Positions 1 through 7,896 are shown, numbered from the stretch's first letter. The stretch is 26,674 bases of DNA from Limiplasma merdipullorum (GCA_018711955.1 DVHQ01000278.1:1-26674), one strand, 5' to 3'. Translations and numbers: made by a program. The notes: generated from the letters alone by a model not told the origin.

Positions 1-540
1 GCCAAGGCCCTTCTCGGTAATGCGCTCGCCGATCCACATGGCCAGGGCGGTACCGCCGGCCATGCTCACGCCCACCAGCACCGTGTTAAACCAGCCGCTC
101 TTGATGTAGCCAAGGCTGGCTACCAGGCCGATGGCCTGCACCACGGCGAGGCCCACGGTAACATAGCGGGTGATCTGGGCGATTTTCTTCTGGCCCTCGG
201 GGCCGCTCTTTTGCAGGCGCTCCAGAGCGGGGATGGCGATGGTCAGAAGCTGCATGATAATGGAGGAGTTGATGTAGGGGGTGATACCCATGGCCATGAT
301 GGTCATATTCTGGAAGTTGGAACCGGTCATCATGTTGACCAGATCCAGCAGCGGCAGCGTGTTGGAGCCCATGGAGGCCTGCACGCGCGCATAATCGACG
401 CCGGGGGCGGGAATGACGCCCACCAGACGGAACACCACCAGCATCAGGAAGGTGTAGACCAGCTTTTTGCGGATGTCCTGCACCTTCCACGCGTTGCGAA
501 GAGATTGCCAAACGCCTACTTTGTTCGGGTTCCTGGCCAT
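1..540 (-). CDS. secY: Protein translocase subunit SecY, N-terminal 180 residues (cut by window edge)
   Basis: SecY forms the central channel of the SecYEG translocon in the cytoplasmic membrane. Reading the minus strand from the ATG at 538-540 gives an open frame to the window edge. It begins MARNPNKVGVWQSLRNAW, followed by a first membrane segment around residues 25-42 and the conserved plug region with NMTIMAMGITPYINSS near residues 96-111. Later segments contain SGPEGQKKIAQITRY, a typical SecY cytoplasmic loop. The start lies one base after the rplO stop, so the two genes are probably translationally coupled. About 60% of a normal SecY is missing beyond base 1. The identification is certain; nothing can be said about the C-terminal half. 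Confidence 0.96.
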   Translation of the reverse strand, partial: MARNPNKVGVWQSLRNAWKVQDIRKKLVYTFLMLVVFRLVGVIPAPGVDYARVQASMGSNTLPLLDLVNMMTGSNFQNMTIMAMGITPYINSSIIMQLLTIAIPALERLQKSGPEGQKKIAQITRYVTVGLAVVQAIGLVASLGYIKSGWFNTVLVGVSMAGGTALAMWIGERITEKGLG

Positions 541-541
541 C

Positions 542-982
542 TTACTTCACCTCGGCTTTCCCGCCGAGGGCCTCGATCTTCTCCTTGGCCGAGGCGGTGA
601 ACTTCGCGGCTTCCACGGTGAGCTTCTTCGTGAGCTCGCCGTTGCCCAGAATCTTCACCCCATCCAGCGTTTTCCTGATGATCTTGGCTTCCTTAAGCAT
701 GGCGGCAGTCACGACGGTGCCGTTATCAAACACCTCCAGCTGTCCCACGTTCACCGTGGCATACTCCGTGCGGAAGATGTTGGTGAAGCCCTTCTTGGGG
801 ACGCGGCGGTACAGAGGCATCTGGCCGCCCTCGAAGCCGGGGCGCTTGCCGCCGCCGGAACGGGCCTTGGCGCCCTTGTGGCCCTTACCGGAGGTCTTGC
901 CCAGACCGGAGCCCACGCCTCGACCGAGGCGCTTGGGCGCAGTGGTGGAACCCGCGGCGGGGCCCAGCTCATGCAGTTTCAT
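542..982 (-). CDS. rplO: 50S ribosomal protein L15
   Basis: L15 is a late-assembling large-subunit protein that contacts 23S rRNA. The 146-residue product starts MKLHELGPAAGSTTAPKRLG and has the Gly/Lys/Arg-rich N-terminal extension (GRGVGSGLGKTSGKGHKGAK) that threads into the rRNA, then a globular C-terminal domain. Length is normal for the family. A good Shine-Dalgarno sequence (GAGGGAAAG) precedes the ATG. It sits 13 nt after rpmD and one base before secY, the usual spc order. Confidence 0.97.
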   Translation of the reverse strand: MKLHELGPAAGSTTAPKRLGRGVGSGLGKTSGKGHKGAKARSGGGKRPGFEGGQMPLYRRVPKKGFTNIFRTEYATVNVGQLEVFDNGTVVTAAMLKEAKIIRKTLDGVKILGNGELTKKLTVEAAKFTASAKEKIEALGGKAEVK

Positions 983-995
983 TGGCTTTCCCTCC

Positions 996-1178
996 TCAGT
1001 CCTTGATTTCTTGAACGTCGATCATGTGCTTCACGCGGAAGATCTGCCCACGGATGCAGGCGTTGTCCTCCTTGACCACCGTCTGGCCGACCTTGTGCAG
1101 GCCCAGCGCGGCGACGGTGTCCTTATGCACCTGAAGGCTGGAGATCGGCGACTTTTTAAGCGTGATTTGCAGTTTCAT
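996..1178 (-). CDS. rpmD: 50S ribosomal protein L30
   Basis: This is a 60-residue small large-subunit protein of the spc operon. The sequence starts MKLQITLKKSPISSLQVHKD and contains the family pattern LGLHKVGQTVVKEDNACIRG, ending in a short helix with IFRVKHMIDV. It has the length of bacterial L30, which lacks the archaeal/eukaryotic extension. It is 14 nt downstream of rpsE and preceded by a GAGGA ribosome binding site. Not all bacteria keep L30; here it is intact. Confidence 0.95.
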   Translation of the reverse strand: MKLQITLKKSPISSLQVHKDTVAALGLHKVGQTVVKEDNACIRGQIFRVKHMIDVQEIKD

Positions 1179-1192
1179 CTTCGTCGTCCTCC

Positions 1193-1690
1193 TCAGCCCA
1201 GAATCTCTTCGACGGTCTTGCCACGCAGCTTGGCGACCTCCTCGGCGCTGCGCAGCTGCTTGAGGCCTTCCAGCGTCGCCTTGACCATGTTGATCTTGTT
1301 GTTGGTGCCGTAGCTCTTGGTGCGGATATCGCGGATGCCCGCCAGCTCCAGCACCGCGCGGGCGGCGCCGCCGGCGATCACGCCCGTGCCTTCGGGAGCA
1401 GGCAGAAGGACAACCTTGCCCGTGCCGAAACGGCCAATGCTCTCATGGGGGATCGAGGTGCCCAGAACCGGCACGTTGATCAGGTGCTTTTTGGCGTCCT
1501 CGGTGCCCTTGCGGATCGCCTCGGAAATTTCAGCGGCCTTGCCCATGCCCGCGCCCACACGGCCTTTTTCATCGCCGACCACAACCAGCGCAGAGAAGCG
1601 GAAGTTGCGGCCGCCCTTGACGACCTTGGTAACGCGGTTGACGGCAACGAGCTTCTCTTTGAATTCGCTGACCTGTTCCATGCGTTGCAT
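1193..1690 (-). CDS. rpsE: 30S ribosomal protein S5
   Basis: S5 lies near the decoding and mRNA-entry side of the 30S subunit and affects translational fidelity. The 165-residue product has the double-stranded-RNA-binding domain first (EKLVAVNRVTKVVKGGRNFR, about residues 12-31, then VGDEKGRVGAGMGKA). The C-terminal domain contains LLPAPEGTGVIAGGAARAVL and IRTKSYGTNN. The first ATG (1688-1690) is chosen because an AAGGAGG site stands eight bases upstream; a second in-frame ATG three codons later is less well spaced. Mutations giving spectinomycin resistance in other species map to the N-terminal domain loop, which looks ordinary here. Confidence 0.97.
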   Translation of the reverse strand: MQRMEQVSEFKEKLVAVNRVTKVVKGGRNFRFSALVVVGDEKGRVGAGMGKAAEISEAIRKGTEDAKKHLINVPVLGTSIPHESIGRFGTGKVVLLPAPEGTGVIAGGAARAVLELAGIRDIRTKSYGTNNKINMVKATLEGLKQLRSAEEVAKLRGKTVEEILG

Positions 1691-1707
1691 GCGTTCGTCC
1701 TCCTTAC

Positions 1708-2076
1708 TTAGAATTCAAGTCCGGCTTCGCGGGCGCCGGCGGCCAGCTCGGCCACGCGGCCCGTGTATACGTAGCCGCCGCGGTCAAAGACCACCTGCTT
1801 GATACCCGCCTCGGACGCACGCTCGGCGATCAGCTTGCCAACGATCTTGGCAGCGCCCTTCTTGTCGGTATCTTTGATCTGGGCCATGACATCCTTCTCC
1901 TGAGTGGAGCAGGCAACCAAAGTGACGCCCTTGGTGTCGTCGATGACCTGCGCGTAGATGTTGTTCAGGCTGCGGTACACGCACAGACGCGGCATCTCCG
2001 GGGTGCCGCTGATTTTCCTGCGAACACGGGCATGGCGGATCTTGCGGTCCGCATTGCGGTCTCGCGTCTTAAACAT
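1708..2076 (-). CDS. rplR: 50S ribosomal protein L18
   Basis: L18 binds 5S rRNA with L5 and helps install it in the central protuberance. The 122-residue product begins MFKTRDRNADRKIRHARVRR, a basic N-terminal tail. The core follows with MPRLCVYRSLNNIYAQVIDD, and the C-terminal stretch FDRGGYVYTGRVAELAAGAREAG is diagnostic. It lies between rplF and rpsE with a 17-nt gap to rpsE. Length and order are typical. Confidence 0.97.
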   Translation of the reverse strand: MFKTRDRNADRKIRHARVRRKISGTPEMPRLCVYRSLNNIYAQVIDDTKGVTLVACSTQEKDVMAQIKDTDKKGAAKIVGKLIAERASEAGIKQVVFDRGGYVYTGRVAELAAGAREAGLEF

Positions 2077-2097
2077 TTGCGTTCACTCCCCTTTCGA

Positions 2098-2640
2098 TTA
2101 CTTACCGGTCTTGCCTTCCTTACGGCGGATAACCTCGTCCTCGTACTTGATGCCCTTGCCCAGATAGGGTTCGGGCTTACGGATGGCGCGGATATCGGCG
2201 GCAAGGTTGCCAACCTGCTGCTTGTTGACGCCCTTGATGACGATCTTGGTCTGCTCAGGGGTCTCAAAGGTGATATTCTCCGGCGCGTCGAGGATGACGG
2301 GATGGCTGAAGCCGATGTTGATGGTCAGCTTCTTCCCGCCGTCGGCCTGGGCGCGGTAGCCGGTGCCCACCAGCACCAGCGTCTTCTGGAAGCCTTCGGT
2401 TACGCCAACCACCATGTTGTGGACCAGGCTGCGGTAGAGGCCGTGCATGGCCTTGTGGGGCTTGGCGTCGCTGGGGCGTTCAAGCGTCAGGACATTGCCT
2501 TCCTGCTTGAGGGTGATATCGCGGTTCACCGCCTGGGTCAAAGTGCCCTTGGGGCCCTTCACCGTTACGGTGTTGTCCTCGTCCACCGTTACCGTCACGC
2601 CCGCGGGGACTGTGATCGGAAGTTTTCCGATTCGAGACAT
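2098..2640 (-). CDS. rplF: 50S ribosomal protein L6
   Basis: L6 sits at the base of the L7/L12 stalk near the factor-binding site. The 180-residue product starts MSRIGKLPITVPAGVTVTVD and has the two tandem L6 domains. The C-terminal domain carries RKPEPYLGKGIKYEDEVIRR, close to the family signature (PEPYKGKGIRY). It is preceded by a GGAGG site and lies 27 nt after rpsH. No anomaly seen. Confidence 0.97.
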   Translation of the reverse strand: MSRIGKLPITVPAGVTVTVDEDNTVTVKGPKGTLTQAVNRDITLKQEGNVLTLERPSDAKPHKAMHGLYRSLVHNMVVGVTEGFQKTLVLVGTGYRAQADGGKKLTINIGFSHPVILDAPENITFETPEQTKIVIKGVNKQQVGNLAADIRAIRKPEPYLGKGIKYEDEVIRRKEGKTGK

Positions 2641-2667
2641 TGTCTTACACCTCCATTGCGTGTCGGT

Positions 2668-3069
2668 TTACCAGATGTAGGCGAGCACTTCGCCGCCGAT
2701 CATTTGCTTGCGGGCTTCGCGGTCCGTCATCAGCCCCTTGGAGGTGGAGATGATGGCGATGCCCAGGCCGCCCAGCACCTTGGGCAGTTCTTCGGACTTG
2801 GCATAGACGCGAAGGCCGGGCTTCGAGATGCGCTTGAGGCCGGCGATCACGGGCTGCTGCTTGCCGTTGACGTATTTCAGGACGATCTTGATGCTGCCCT
2901 GGGGGCCGTCATCGATGAAATCGACCGACTTGACATAACCTTCCGCCAAGAGGATCTTGGCGATCGCCTTCTTGGTGTTGCTGGCGGGCAGAACGACGGC
3001 GTCGTGCTTGGCGATCTGCGCATTGCGGATGCGGGTCAGCATATCGGCGATGGGATCATTCACAACCAT
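2668..3069 (-). CDS. rpsH: 30S ribosomal protein S8
   Basis: S8 is a primary binder of the central domain of 16S rRNA; in E. coli it also represses the spc operon by binding its mRNA. The product begins MVVNDPIADMLTRIRNAQ and ends with ISTSKGLMTDREARKQMIGG, then EVLAYIW, giving 133 residues, the normal length. The frame is open for 53 codons upstream, but that part overlaps rpsZ and is not S8-like. The ATG at 3067-3069 has a GGAGG site just upstream and is clearly the start. Confidence 0.97.
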   Translation of the reverse strand: MVVNDPIADMLTRIRNAQIAKHDAVVLPASNTKKAIAKILLAEGYVKSVDFIDDGPQGSIKIVLKYVNGKQQPVIAGLKRISKPGLRVYAKSEELPKVLGGLGIAIISTSKGLMTDREARKQMIGGEVLAYIW

Positions 3070-3097
3070 GATGGAACCTCCTTCCGTTCTTTCCCGC

Positions 3098-3283
3098 TTA
3101 CCAACTGGCCTTGCGGACACCGGGGATTTGGCCCTTGTAGGCCAGCTCTCTGAAGCAGATACGGCAGATGCCGTACTTGCGAAGCACCGAGTGCGGGCGG
3201 CCACACAGGCGGCAGCGCGTATAGGCACGGGTGGAGAACTTGGGCGTTCTGGCCTGCTTGATTTTCATACTGGTCTTAGCCAT
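3098..3283 (-). CDS. rpsZ: 30S ribosomal protein S14, zinc-binding type Z
   Basis: This short S14 is 61 residues long, against about 100 for the zinc-independent form. It has two CxxC pairs, C24-R-L-C27 and C40-R-I-C43, which bind one zinc. The C-terminal part, FRELAYKGQIPGVRKASW, is the family signature. The gene is between rplE and rpsH as in other Bacillota. Many genomes carry a second zinc-free copy controlled by Zur; none is present in this window. Confidence 0.97.
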   Translation of the reverse strand: MAKTSMKIKQARTPKFSTRAYTRCRLCGRPHSVLRKYGICRICFRELAYKGQIPGVRKASW

Positions 3284-3304
3284 GTTTCTTGCTCCTCCCT
3301 ATCC

Positions 3305-3847
3305 TTACTGCGCGAACGGCATTCCCAGCAGACGAAGCAGTTCCTTGCACTCCTCGTCGGTCTGGGCGGTCGTTACGAAGATCATTTCCATGCCGCGGAT
3401 CTTTTCCACCTTGTCGTACTCGATTTCGGGGAACAGAAGCTGTTCGCGGATGCCCAGGGCGTAGTTGCCGCGGCCGTCAAAGGCCTTGTCGCTTACGCCG
3501 CGGAAGTCGCGCACGCGGGGAAGGGCGATATTGACCAGCTTATCCATGAACTCTTCCATGCGGGAGCCGCGGAGGGTCACCTTGGCGCCCACGTTCATAC
3601 CCTCGCGGAGCTTGAAGTTTGCGATGGACTTGCGGGCCTTGGTCACCAGCGGCTGCTGGCCGGCGATGGCGGCCAGTTCCTTAACGGCCACTTCCAGCGC
3701 CTTGGGGTTGTCCTTGCAGTCGCCCAGGCCCATGTTGATAACGATCTTGGAGAGCTTGGGGATCTGCATGGGATTTTTGTAGCCGAACTTCTGCTGGAGG
3801 GCAGGCACGGCTTCATTGAGGTACTTTTCCTTAATGCGAGTAGCCAT
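3305..3847 (-). CDS. rplE: 50S ribosomal protein L5
   Basis: L5 binds 5S rRNA and contacts the P-site tRNA at the central protuberance. The 180-residue protein starts MATRIKEKYLNEAVPALQQK. It contains IPKLSKIVINMGLGDCKDNP (the L5 signature region), GMNVGAKVTLRGSRMEEFMD and RDFRGVSDKAFDGRGNYALG, in that order. It lies 13 nt after rplX. Length and motifs are normal. Confidence 0.97.
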   Translation of the reverse strand: MATRIKEKYLNEAVPALQQKFGYKNPMQIPKLSKIVINMGLGDCKDNPKALEVAVKELAAIAGQQPLVTKARKSIANFKLREGMNVGAKVTLRGSRMEEFMDKLVNIALPRVRDFRGVSDKAFDGRGNYALGIREQLLFPEIEYDKVEKIRGMEMIFVTTAQTDEECKELLRLLGMPFAQ

Positions 3848-3860
3848 TTACCTTACCTCC

Positions 3861-4223
3861 TCAGTCAATATCCGCTTTGCAGCGCTTGCAGACGCGGACG
3901 ATTTTCTTCTTCTTGGAGCCGTCCTCGCGCTCCACCTCGGTCACGCGGTGAGCGACGCGGGTAGCCTTGCCGCACTTGGGGCAGACCAGCATCACGTTGG
4001 AGGCGTCGATGGCGCGCTCCTTCTGGAAGATGCCGCCCTGCTGGCCCTGACGGCGGGGCTTCTGGTGCTTGGTGACATAGGCGACGCCCTCGACGATCAC
4101 CTTGCCGGCCTTGGGATCGACGGTCAGGATCTTGCCCTGCTTGCCCTTGATGGCCTTATCGCCGTCCTTGGGACCGGAGATGACGACGACCTGGTCGTTC
4201 TTTTTGACATGAACCTTATTCAT
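3861..4223 (-). CDS. rplX: 50S ribosomal protein L24 with C-terminal CxxC pairs
   Basis: L24 starts assembly of the large subunit by binding the 5' end of 23S rRNA. The 120-residue product begins MNKVHVKKNDQVVVISGPKD, a KOW-type RNA-binding motif (residues about 6-32), followed by KVIVEGVAYVTKHQKPRRQG. The C-terminal part contains CPKCGKATRV and later CKRCKADID, two CxxC pairs found in many but not all bacterial L24 proteins and possibly able to hold zinc. It is 16 nt downstream of rplN. Confidence 0.96.
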   Translation of the reverse strand: MNKVHVKKNDQVVVISGPKDGDKAIKGKQGKILTVDPKAGKVIVEGVAYVTKHQKPRRQGQQGGIFQKERAIDASNVMLVCPKCGKATRVAHRVTEVEREDGSKKKKIVRVCKRCKADID

Positions 4224-4239
4224 TCGTCAATCCTCCCAA

Positions 4240-4608
4240 TTACAGCACTTCGGGAGCCAGCGAAACGATCTTCATGAAGTCCTTCTCGCGCAGCTCGCGG
4301 GCAACAGGTCCAAAGATACGGGTGCCACGGGGCATTTTCTGGTCGTTGATGATAACGGCGGCGTTGTCGTCAAAGCGGATATAGCTGCCGTCGGGACGGC
4401 GCTTCTGCTTGCGCATGCGGACGACCACGGCCTTGACCACGTCGCCCTTTTTCACGGCGCCGCCGGGGGTAGCGCTCTTGACGCTGGCCACGATCACATC
4501 GCCGATGGAGCCGTCACGGCGGAAGGAACCGCCGAGCACGCGGATGCACATGATTTCCTTGGCGCCGGAATTGTCGGCCACCTTGAGTCGCGTTTGCGGC
4601 TGGATCAT
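4240..4608 (-). CDS. rplN: 50S ribosomal protein L14
   Basis: L14 lies at the subunit interface and is the binding partner of the silencing factor RsfS. The 122-residue product starts MIQPQTRLKVADNSGAKEIM, with the signature GDVIVASVKSATPGGAVKKG near residues 37-56, and ends FMKIVSLAPEVL. The ATG has an AAGGAGG site eight bases upstream. In E. coli rplN heads the separate spc operon; here it follows rpsQ after an unusually long gap (4609-4725) holding a hairpin. Confidence 0.97.
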   Translation of the reverse strand: MIQPQTRLKVADNSGAKEIMCIRVLGGSFRRDGSIGDVIVASVKSATPGGAVKKGDVVKAVVVRMRKQKRRPDGSYIRFDDNAAVIINDQKMPRGTRIFGPVARELREKDFMKIVSLAPEVL

Positions 4609-4632
4609 ACGGTTTTTCCTCCTTGTTGGAAT

Positions 4633-4655
4633 CGGGAAAGCGGGGTGCTTTCCCG
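4633..4655 (-). promoter_or_regulatory. Hairpin in the rpsQ-rplN gap
   Basis: Two 9-base arms (4633-4641 CGGGAAAGC and 4647-4655 GCTTTCCCG) are perfectly complementary around a 5-base loop. They lie in a 117-nt gap, much longer than every other gap in the operon. No T run follows and no convincing promoter is seen, so it is not an obvious terminator. It may be an mRNA processing, stability or repressor site ahead of rplN. The hairpin is directly visible; its role is unknown. Confidence 0.5.
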
Positions 4656-4725
4656 CGACTGTTGATTCGGAGCGCCCATCAGAGGCTTGGCGCGGGGCCC
4701 TTTTGCCTGTGAGGGCTGCGGTATA

Positions 4726-4986
4726 TTACTTGGCCTTTTCTACGATTTCGACCAAGCGCCAGCGCTTGTCGTGGCTCAGCGGGCGGGTTTCCATCACGCG
4801 CACGCGATCGCCGACGCCGCACTCGTTGTTTTCGTCATGGGCCTTGAGCTTGCTGGTCTGGTTCATGATTTTGCCATACAGCGGATGGCGCACGCGGGTC
4901 TTGATCTCCACGACGATGGTCTTGTCCATCTTGTCGCTGACGACCACGCCCTCGCGGGTCTTGCGAAGTCCTCTCTGCTCAGACAT
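4726..4986 (-). CDS. rpsQ: 30S ribosomal protein S17
   Basis: S17 binds the 5' domain of 16S rRNA early in 30S assembly. From the ATG at 4984-4986 the product is 86 residues (MSEQRGLRKTREGVVVSDKM), containing DKTIVVEIKTRVRHPLYGKI and GDRVRVMETRPLSHDKRWRL, both characteristic. An in-frame ATG seven codons earlier is possible, but the AAGGAGG site lies between the two, favouring the inner start. Confidence 0.95.
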   Translation of the reverse strand: MSEQRGLRKTREGVVVSDKMDKTIVVEIKTRVRHPLYGKIMNQTSKLKAHDENNECGVGDRVRVMETRPLSHDKRWRLVEIVEKAK

Positions 4987-5019
4987 TGAAGCGGTTGCCT
5001 CCTTCATTTACTTAGGCCC

Positions 5020-5220
5020 TTAGCGGGCGTCCTTGAGTTCCTGCTCGCGAAGGATGGTCATGCAGCGGGCGATATCGCGCTTGGTGCTGGCGATGACCGT
5101 AGTGTTCTGCAACTGACCGGTGGCAAGCTGGAAACGAAGGTTGAACAGCTCCGCCTTCAGTTCTCCGACCTTGTTTTCAAGCTCGGTCTTGTTCATGGAC
5201 CTTAGCTCCTTAGCCTTCAT
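5020..5220 (-). CDS. rpmC: 50S ribosomal protein L29
   Basis: L29 is located next to L23 at the polypeptide exit, where signal recognition particle and trigger factor dock. The 66-residue, mostly helical product starts MKAKELRSMNKTELENKVGE and contains LFNLRFQLATGQLQNTTVI, the family signature. Its ATG overlaps the rplP stop in an ATGA arrangement, indicating translational coupling. Confidence 0.96.
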   Translation of the reverse strand: MKAKELRSMNKTELENKVGELKAELFNLRFQLATGQLQNTTVIASTKRDIARCMTILREQELKDAR

Positions 5221-5648
5221 TGTGCTTCACCACCCGCTTCTTTGTTGTCCTCACGCGCGAGGATCTTGGTCTTGAGGGGCAGCTTGTGGGAGGCCAGACG
5301 CAGGGCCTCGCGCGCCACATCCTCGGGAACGCCCGCGATCTCGAACAGAACGCGGCCGGGCTTAACCACCGCCACCCAGTACTCGGGCGAGCCCTTGCCG
5401 GAACCCATGCGAGTCTCAGCGGGCTTTTCGGTGACGGGCTTGTCGGGGAAAATCTTGATCCACACCTGACCACCGCGCTTGGTATAACGGGTCAGGGCGA
5501 TACGGGCCGCCTCGATCTGCTGGGAGGTGATCCAGCTGGGCTCGGTGGCGACCAGGCCGAAATCGCCGTAGGCCAGGAAGTTGCCGCGCATGGCCTTGCC
5601 CTTCATACGGCCACGGAACACGCGACGGCGTTTCACTCTCTTAGGCAT
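5217..5648 (-). CDS. rplP: 50S ribosomal protein L16
   Basis: L16 contacts the A-site tRNA and is needed for peptidyl-transferase organisation. The product begins MPKRVKRRRVFRGRMKGKAM and contains QIEAARIALTRYTKRGGQVW, FPDKPVTEKPAETRMGSGKG and PGRVLFEIAGVP, all family signatures. It is 143 residues from the ATG at 5646-5648. A start two codons earlier (MLMPKR) cannot be excluded, but MPKR is the usual N-terminus. The stop overlaps the rpmC start by four bases. Confidence 0.96.
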   Translation of the reverse strand: MPKRVKRRRVFRGRMKGKAMRGNFLAYGDFGLVATEPSWITSQQIEAARIALTRYTKRGGQVWIKIFPDKPVTEKPAETRMGSGKGSPEYWVAVVKPGRVLFEIAGVPEDVAREALRLASHKLPLKTKILAREDNKEAGGEAQ

Positions 5649-5657
5649 CAACATAGC

Positions 5658-6332
5658 TTATTTGCCTCCTTCGGTTTTGGCGGCGACCGGCGCTTTCTTG
5701 GGCTTGGGAAGACGCTGTCCCTTGTACACCCAGACTTTGACGCCCAAGCGGCCATAGGTGGTCTTGGCTTCGGCGAAGCCGTAGTCGATGTCGGCGCGAA
5801 GCGTTTGCAGGGGGATGGAGCCCTCGTGATAGTGCTCGGTGCGGGCGATATCCGCGCCGCCCAGACGGCCGCTCACGGTGGTCTTCATGCCCTTGGCGCC
5901 GGCGCGCATGGCGCGCTGCAGGCTCTGCTTCATGGCGCGGCGGAAGGAGATGCGCTTCTCCAGCTGCTGGGCGATGTTCTCGGCCACGAGCTGGGCGTTG
6001 GTGTCGGGCACCTTGATCTCCATGATGTTGATGTTGGCGGGACGGCCCAGGAAGGCTTCGATGTCCTTCTTGAGCGCCTCGATGCCCGCGCCGCCGCGGC
6101 CGATAATCATGCCGGGCTTGGCGGTGAAGATGTTGATGGTCACACGGTTGGCACTGCGCTCGATATCGATATGGCTGATACCGGTGGCGTAGTATTTCTT
6201 CTTGAGCATTTCGCGGAGCTTGTAATCCTCAACGAGGTTGTTCGCGAAATCCTTTTTGCCGGCATACCAGCGGGTGCTCCAGTTGAAGATCACGCCAACG
6301 CGAGCGCCGTGGGGATTTACTTTCTGTCCCAT
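5658..6332 (-). CDS. rpsC: 30S ribosomal protein S3
   Basis: S3 lies at the mRNA entry pore and has helicase-related roles. The 224-residue product starts MGQKVNPHGARVGVIFNWST. A KH domain is visible with GMIIGRGGAGIEALKKDI (GxxG loop, about residues 75-92). The C-terminal domain has AGAKGMKTTVSGRLGGADIA, TEHYHEGSIPLQTLRADIDY and TYGRLGVKVWVYKG. Length is typical. It lies 18 nt after rplV. Confidence 0.97.
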   Translation of the reverse strand: MGQKVNPHGARVGVIFNWSTRWYAGKKDFANNLVEDYKLREMLKKKYYATGISHIDIERSANRVTINIFTAKPGMIIGRGGAGIEALKKDIEAFLGRPANINIMEIKVPDTNAQLVAENIAQQLEKRISFRRAMKQSLQRAMRAGAKGMKTTVSGRLGGADIARTEHYHEGSIPLQTLRADIDYGFAEAKTTYGRLGVKVWVYKGQRLPKPKKAPVAAKTEGGK

Positions 6333-6350
6333 TGATAAACCTCCCTTGGA

Positions 6351-6734
6351 TTACTTCTGGTCCAGCACCACGCTGATGTGGCTGGTGCGCTTGAGGATGG
6401 GGGACGCGCTGCCGCGGGAGCGGGCAACGTAGCGCTTGAGCGTGGGGCCGGGGTTGGCGTAGATTTCCGCAACGTAGAGGGCCTTGCGGTCCATCTCGTT
6501 GTTGTTGACCGCGTTGGCGATGGCGCTGGAAAGCAGCTTATGCACCACGGGAGCGGCGGCCTTGGGGGTGTACTGAAGGATGGCGAGCGCGTCGTCCACA
6601 TTCTTGCCGCGGATGAGGTCAATGACGATCTTGACCTTGCGGGAAGAGATGCGCACGTAGCGGGCATGAGCGGCGGGACGAGTATCGCGGGCCGCCATGT
6701 GGGCTTGCGCCTTCTTCTGGGTATTGGTTGCCAT
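6351..6734 (-). CDS. rplV: 50S ribosomal protein L22
   Basis: L22 lines the exit tunnel with its beta-hairpin. The 127-residue product has a short N-terminal extension (MATNTQKKAQAHMAARDTRP) before the core AHARYVRISSRKVKIVIDLI. The tunnel hairpin corresponds to GPTLKRYVARSRGSASPILK and is followed by RTSHISVVLDQ. Changes in this hairpin give macrolide resistance in other species; no insertion or deletion is apparent here. Confidence 0.96.
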   Translation of the reverse strand: MATNTQKKAQAHMAARDTRPAAHARYVRISSRKVKIVIDLIRGKNVDDALAILQYTPKAAAPVVHKLLSSAIANAVNNNEMDRKALYVAEIYANPGPTLKRYVARSRGSASPILKRTSHISVVLDQK

Positions 6735-6753
6735 GGAAACTCACTCCTTCCGC

Positions 6754-7032
6754 TTACTTTTTGCCGGTGGCCTTTTCGCCGGCGTGACCGCGATACGTGC
6801 GGGTGGGGGCGAACTCGCCCAGCTTGTGGCCGACCATGTCCTCGGTGATGTAGACGGGCACATGCTTGCGGCCGTCATGCACGGCGATGGTGTGGCCCAC
6901 GAAATCCGGGAAGATGGTGGAGGACCTGGACCAGGTCTTGGCGACCGCCTTCTTGCCGGTGTTATTCATTTCAACGATACGCTTCATCAGCGCTTCGTTT
7001 ACAAAAGGTCCCTTCTTGACGGAACGGCTCAT
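6754..7032 (-). CDS. rpsS: 30S ribosomal protein S19
   Basis: S19 forms the head of the 30S subunit with S13 and contacts the large subunit. The 92-residue protein starts MSRSVKKGPFVNEALMKRIV. It carries the signature SRSSTIFPDFVGHTIAVHDG, then HVPVYITEDMVGHKLGEFAP. It is preceded by an AAGGAGG site and lies 33 nt after rplB. The normal length is 90-93 residues. Confidence 0.97.
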   Translation of the reverse strand: MSRSVKKGPFVNEALMKRIVEMNNTGKKAVAKTWSRSSTIFPDFVGHTIAVHDGRKHVPVYITEDMVGHKLGEFAPTRTYRGHAGEKATGKK

Positions 7033-7065
7033 TGAGAGGCTTCCTCCTTCCTTGGATGCATGGGC

Positions 7066-7896
7066 TTACTTGCCCGCGCGCTTCACAATCATCTTGTTGG
7101 AGTACTTCTTGTGCTTGCGGGTCTTAAGTCCCAGCGCAACCTTGCCCCACGGGGTCACAGGGGCGGGCATGCCGACGGGGCTCTTGCCCTCGCCGCCGCC
7201 ATGCGGGTGGTCGCAGGGGTTCATGACGACGCCGCGCACAGTGGGCCGAACGCCCATGTGGCGCTTGCGGCCAGCCTTGCCGATGCGCACGTTCTCGTGA
7301 TCGGTGTTGCCCACGGTGCCGATGGTGGCCATGGCGTTCATGGGCACCTTGCGCACCTCGCCGCTGGGCAGACGGACCTGCGCGTACTGGCCTTCCTTGG
7401 CCATGAGCTGCGCGCTCATGCCGGCGGAGCGGACCATCTGGCCGCCGCGGCCGGGCTTGATCTCCAGGTTGTGGATCAAGGTGCCGACGGGGATGGCGGA
7501 GATGGGCAGCGCGTTGCCGGGCTTGATGTCGGCATTGGCGCTGGAGATGACCGTGTCGCCCACGTTCAGGCCCAGAGGCGCCAGGATGTAGCGCTTTTCG
7601 CCGTCCGCATAGTTCAGCAGGGCGATGAAGGCCGAGCGGTTGGGGTCGTACTCGATGGTAGCGACCTTGGCGGGGATGTCCAGCTTATTGCGCTTGAAAT
7701 CGATGATGCGGTACTTGACCTTGTTGCCGCCGCCCTGGTGGCGTACGGTGATCTTGCCCTGCTTGTTGCGGCCGGCGTTCTTCTTCTTGCACTCAAGCAG
7801 GCTCTTTTCCGGCTTGTTGGTGGTGATCTCCTCGTACGTCAGCACCGACATGAAACGGCGGGCGGGCGAGGTCGGCTTATAAACTCGAATAGCCAT
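7066..7896 (-). CDS. rplB: 50S ribosomal protein L2
   Basis: L2 is a primary 23S rRNA binder required for subunit association and peptidyl-transferase assembly. The 276-residue product starts MAIRVYKPTSPARRFMSVLT and contains the OB-fold and SH3-like domains. The C-terminal loop includes NPCDHPHGGGEGKSPVGMPA, with the highly conserved histidine next to GGGEG, and ends in TRKHKKYSNKMIVKRAGK. Length and motifs are typical. Confidence 0.98.
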   Translation of the reverse strand: MAIRVYKPTSPARRFMSVLTYEEITTNKPEKSLLECKKKNAGRNKQGKITVRHQGGGNKVKYRIIDFKRNKLDIPAKVATIEYDPNRSAFIALLNYADGEKRYILAPLGLNVGDTVISSANADIKPGNALPISAIPVGTLIHNLEIKPGRGGQMVRSAGMSAQLMAKEGQYAQVRLPSGEVRKVPMNAMATIGTVGNTDHENVRIGKAGRKRHMGVRPTVRGVVMNPCDHPHGGGEGKSPVGMPAPVTPWGKVALGLKTRKHKKYSNKMIVKRAGK

